Assembly (NCBI GenBank): GCA_013139225.1
Contig: WTBG01000031.1
Coordinates: 1 to 7,885, forward strand
Source: Deltaproteobacteria bacterium
Lineage (GTDB): Bacteria > Desulfobacterota > WTBG01
Direction: 5' to 3'
Length of the DNA stretch: 7,885 nucleotides
The translations under genes and the position numbers were made by a program. Positions within the stretch are counted from its first letter, which is position 1. Each line of letters begins with the position of its first letter. A model generated the notes under the pieces. The model was not told the DNA's origin. It searched no databases and saw nothing but the letters and a program-made list of their open reading frames with translations. Positions 5,986-7,885 of the stretch are shown here, piece after piece.

Positions 5986-7446
5986 GTGAAAGTACTTTTT
6001 TTAAATCCACCAATCGGTTCATGGGTATATTGGGGAAAGCATCGGGCGATAAATGTAAGTCACGCTCAGATGACAGCTTGTGTTCGAGAATGGGTCGATG
6101 GGGCAGAGGTCGTTGTCCTCGATTGTCGGGCATGTGAGCTGGATCACGATCGAATGCTAAAGGAGATAGAGAAAATCTCTCCTGATCTAATATACATGGG
6201 CGACGCCTATCAGATGACTGGGACGGTCGCTATTGTCCCCCACTATCAGAAAGCAGCCAAACTCATCAAGAATAAGTTTTCAAACATCCTCATTTGCGTT
6301 GGAGGATTTTATATCGCTGCTAACTATGAAGATATAATGGCTCAGACGCCAGAATTTGATTATGTAATTTCTGGTGAGACAGAGATTACCTTTACTGAGC
6401 TTTGTAAGGCATTACTAAAGAAGGAATACGGTCTCTCATCAATTAAGGGGTTGATGCACCGTAAGAATGGTTCGATACAACTTAATGAATATCGACCTTT
6501 GATCCAGAATTTAGATGATCTTCCTATGCCTGCCTATGATCTTTTTCCAATGGATAAATATATAGGGTATGATGCTATGCCGTTCTATCAGGAGATATTT
6601 ACATCACGTGGTTGTCCTTTTGGTTGTGGCATGTGCATAGACTGGGTTACTGTCGATCCCAGGGGCAATAAGGATTGGCAAAAGCATAGGTATAAGTCAG
6701 CCAAGCTTGTCGTTGATGAACTGGAATTGTTAGAAAAACAGTATGGGAAGAAGTATGTGCATATATTTGATTTGAATTTTAACCCGATGCGAAAGCGCGT
6801 TGAAGAGTTTCTAGAGGAGATGCAAAAGCGTAAGCTTAACATAAAATACGCCTTTTTGGGTAATGCCCATTCTTTTGTCAGAGACAAGGATTTGCTTAAG
6901 GATTTATATAAGACAGGTTTTGTCGCTGGGATTTTTGGGCTTGAGGTTGAGGATGCAGAAACGCTGCAGAAGATCAAAAAGGGTATTACTGTTGCTGATG
7001 TGAGAGAGGTCACCAACATGTTCAGGGAGCTTGGCATTATGTCAGTCATTACCTGGATAATAGGTTTTCCTGATGATGATGAGGCAAGGATTAAGAGGAG
7101 ATTTGCTGTATTAGATGAGATTAATCCCGATGTCCAATCGCTTCAGATGATGCTGCCTGTGCCGGGCATGCCGCTCTATGCAGAGTTTGCTCCCTATATA
7201 GAAGAACACGACTTAACAAAGTGGGATTTTCATCATCCAATTGTTCGCACCAAATATTTAACTCGAGAAGAATTAGGTGGGCTCGCTGCATGGGCAAATC
7301 AAGAGTTCTATAGCAAGAACGATCGGGTGCAGCGTCTCCTTGGAAGTCAAGTGCTGCATCCCTACCCTAAAGAAATTTTCAAAAGTTACATGAAGAGTGT
7401 GCAAAAGTATGCCAATGCAGCAACAAAAGAAGAGGTTATTATATAG
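5986..7446 (+). CDS. B12-binding-domain radical SAM enzyme (BchE/HpnP/HpnR-like class)
   Basis: The 486-residue cytoplasmic enzyme has an N-terminal cobalamin-binding-type fold (about 1-140: LFLNPP start, VGGFYIA, GETE at 130-133), then a radical SAM barrel. Its CxxxCxxC cluster motif is C210, C214, C217 in SRGCPFGCGMC and would bind the 4Fe-4S cluster that cleaves S-adenosylmethionine. Further marks are FGLEVEDAETLQKIKKG (317-333), IIGFPDDDE (358-366) and LPVPGMPLY (390-398), as in COG1032 enzymes that methylate or cyclise unactivated carbons. The classic DxHxxG cobalamin-ligand motif is not visible, so cobalamin may bind base-off without a protein ligand, or not at all. Translation starts at GTG 5986 behind a full AAGGAGG (5974-5980) with a five-base spacer. 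Its place between an exporter and a LolA-like gene suggests a lipid or other membrane-borne substrate; I cannot name the product. Confidence 0.85.
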   Translation: MKVLFLNPPIGSWVYWGKHRAINVSHAQMTACVREWVDGAEVVVLDCRACELDHDRMLKEIEKISPDLIYMGDAYQMTGTVAIVPHYQKAAKLIKNKFSNILICVGGFYIAANYEDIMAQTPEFDYVISGETEITFTELCKALLKKEYGLSSIKGLMHRKNGSIQLNEYRPLIQNLDDLPMPAYDLFPMDKYIGYDAMPFYQEIFTSRGCPFGCGMCIDWVTVDPRGNKDWQKHRYKSAKLVVDELELLEKQYGKKYVHIFDLNFNPMRKRVEEFLEEMQKRKLNIKYAFLGNAHSFVRDKDLLKDLYKTGFVAGIFGLEVEDAETLQKIKKGITVADVREVTNMFRELGIMSVITWIIGFPDDDEARIKRRFAVLDEINPDVQSLQMMLPVPGMPLYAEFAPYIEEHDLTKWDFHHPIVRTKYLTREELGGLAAWANQEFYSKNDRVQRLLGSQVLHPYPKEIFKSYMKSVQKYANAATKEEVII

Positions 7447-7545
7447 TAGAAATGTTGGATAGTGGAATAGGGGCGCTAATAGATAAGTAAAGAGGTACGA
7501 CACAGTATCGAATGGCAATTGGATTCATAAAAGAGTGTGCTTGAA

Positions 7546-7885
7546 ATGATAGGGAAAAATAGTATAGCGCTTTTATGTTTAGTAATTACGCTGCTATGTT
7601 GTGCGGATGCCAGGGCTGGTTATGTGCCTCAAGGAGAGGGGAAAATGAGCACACCCGATGAAGGTATGTCAGTCGATGACTACATGAAGTTATGGTATCA
7701 CCTGAAATATGGAAAGGACTGCAATGATTATCATAGTCACGGCTGGGTAATAAAGAAGGATAAGCGTGGCTATATTCGCAAACAGGAGTGGTTGCGGGAT
7801 ATGATCACTCTCAGGAGAGAAAGCGATGATCTGGACTTTAAAGATCTGGTTACCTTGCTCAACCCGCAAAATGTAAAAGGTCTGT
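7546..7885 (+). CDS. Outer-membrane lipoprotein-sorting (LolA-like) protein, 5' part
   Basis: The first 113 residues are present; the gene runs off the right edge. The N-terminus is a signal peptide (hydrophobic 6-19, likely cut after ADARA at 24); the LLCC stretch is not a good lipobox. From about 43 onward the pattern SVDDYMKLWY ... DKRGYIRKQEWLRDMITLRR ... DFKDLVTLLNPQNVKGL resembles the start of the outer-membrane lipoprotein-sorting (PF17131, LolA-like) family. In those proteins a RG-[x]-R-x segment and a LxPxxVxG turn precede a strand of the open half-barrel that holds a lipid tail. Such genes often sit beside RND exporters in Gram-negative bacteria. It starts 99 bp after the radical SAM stop. 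The Shine-Dalgarno is weak (AAAGAG, 10 bases upstream), and an 11-codon mini-ORF ends one base before its ATG. The family call rests on pattern memory of an incomplete protein. Confidence 0.65.
   Translation, partial: MIGKNSIALLCLVITLLCCADARAGYVPQGEGKMSTPDEGMSVDDYMKLWYHLKYGKDCNDYHSHGWVIKKDKRGYIRKQEWLRDMITLRRESDDLDFKDLVTLLNPQNVKGL

Noticed and set aside
6588..7049. 153-residue minus-strand ORF opposite the radical SAM gene.
   Set aside because: Serine/leucine-rich antisense shadow of the well-supported plus-strand gene.
1..7885. CRISPR array or insertion sequence.
   Set aside because: No regularly spaced repeats with unique spacers, no transposase-like ORF and no IS-type end pair flanking a gene were seen.

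Overview
The window looks like moderately AT-rich chromosomal DNA from a Gram-negative bacterium. The evidence for an outer membrane is the large RND/MMPL exporter and the truncated last gene, which resembles the outer-membrane lipoprotein-sorting (LolA-like) family. A PilZ (c-di-GMP) gene, a cobalamin-type radical SAM enzyme and this exporter/carrier pairing fit best with an anaerobic or microaerophilic Desulfobacterota (former Deltaproteobacteria) lineage. That placement is inference from gene families, not from a marker gene.

Layout. (1) Positions 1-322 are a junction. An orphan 3' half of tRNA-Arg(TCT) starts at the anticodon loop, has no 5' half, and is followed by what looks like the native tRNA terminator. 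Just to its left are 11-bp-period direct repeats. This is what the far end (att site) of an element integrated in a tRNA gene looks like, with the element lying off the left edge. (2) Positions 388-2060, minus strand, hold a two-gene unit: a single-domain PilZ protein coupled by an ATGA overlap to an exported C45-like Ntn-hydrolase. (3) Positions 2168-2365, minus strand, encode a small ribbon-helix-helix DNA-binding protein. (4) Positions 2366-3007 have no intact gene. They hold a large imperfect inverted repeat (2407-2530), a possible decayed small secreted-protein gene (2589-2863, minus) and a probable tRNA promoter. (5) Positions 3008-3220 hold tRNA-His(GTG) and tRNA-Arg(TCG), one base apart, followed by a very strong terminator. 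(6) From 3404 to the right edge, plus strand, runs a transcription unit with a near-consensus sigma70 promoter, a 12-TM RND exporter, a B12-domain radical SAM enzyme, and the start of a LolA-like periplasmic protein.

The most interesting biology is the last unit. A radical SAM enzyme of the BchE/HpnP/HpnR-like class sits between an inner-membrane RND exporter and a periplasmic lipid/lipoprotein-carrier-like protein. The simplest reading is that the enzyme modifies a hydrophobic molecule, the exporter removes it from the inner membrane, and the carrier passes it toward the outer membrane. The substrate cannot be read from the sequence.
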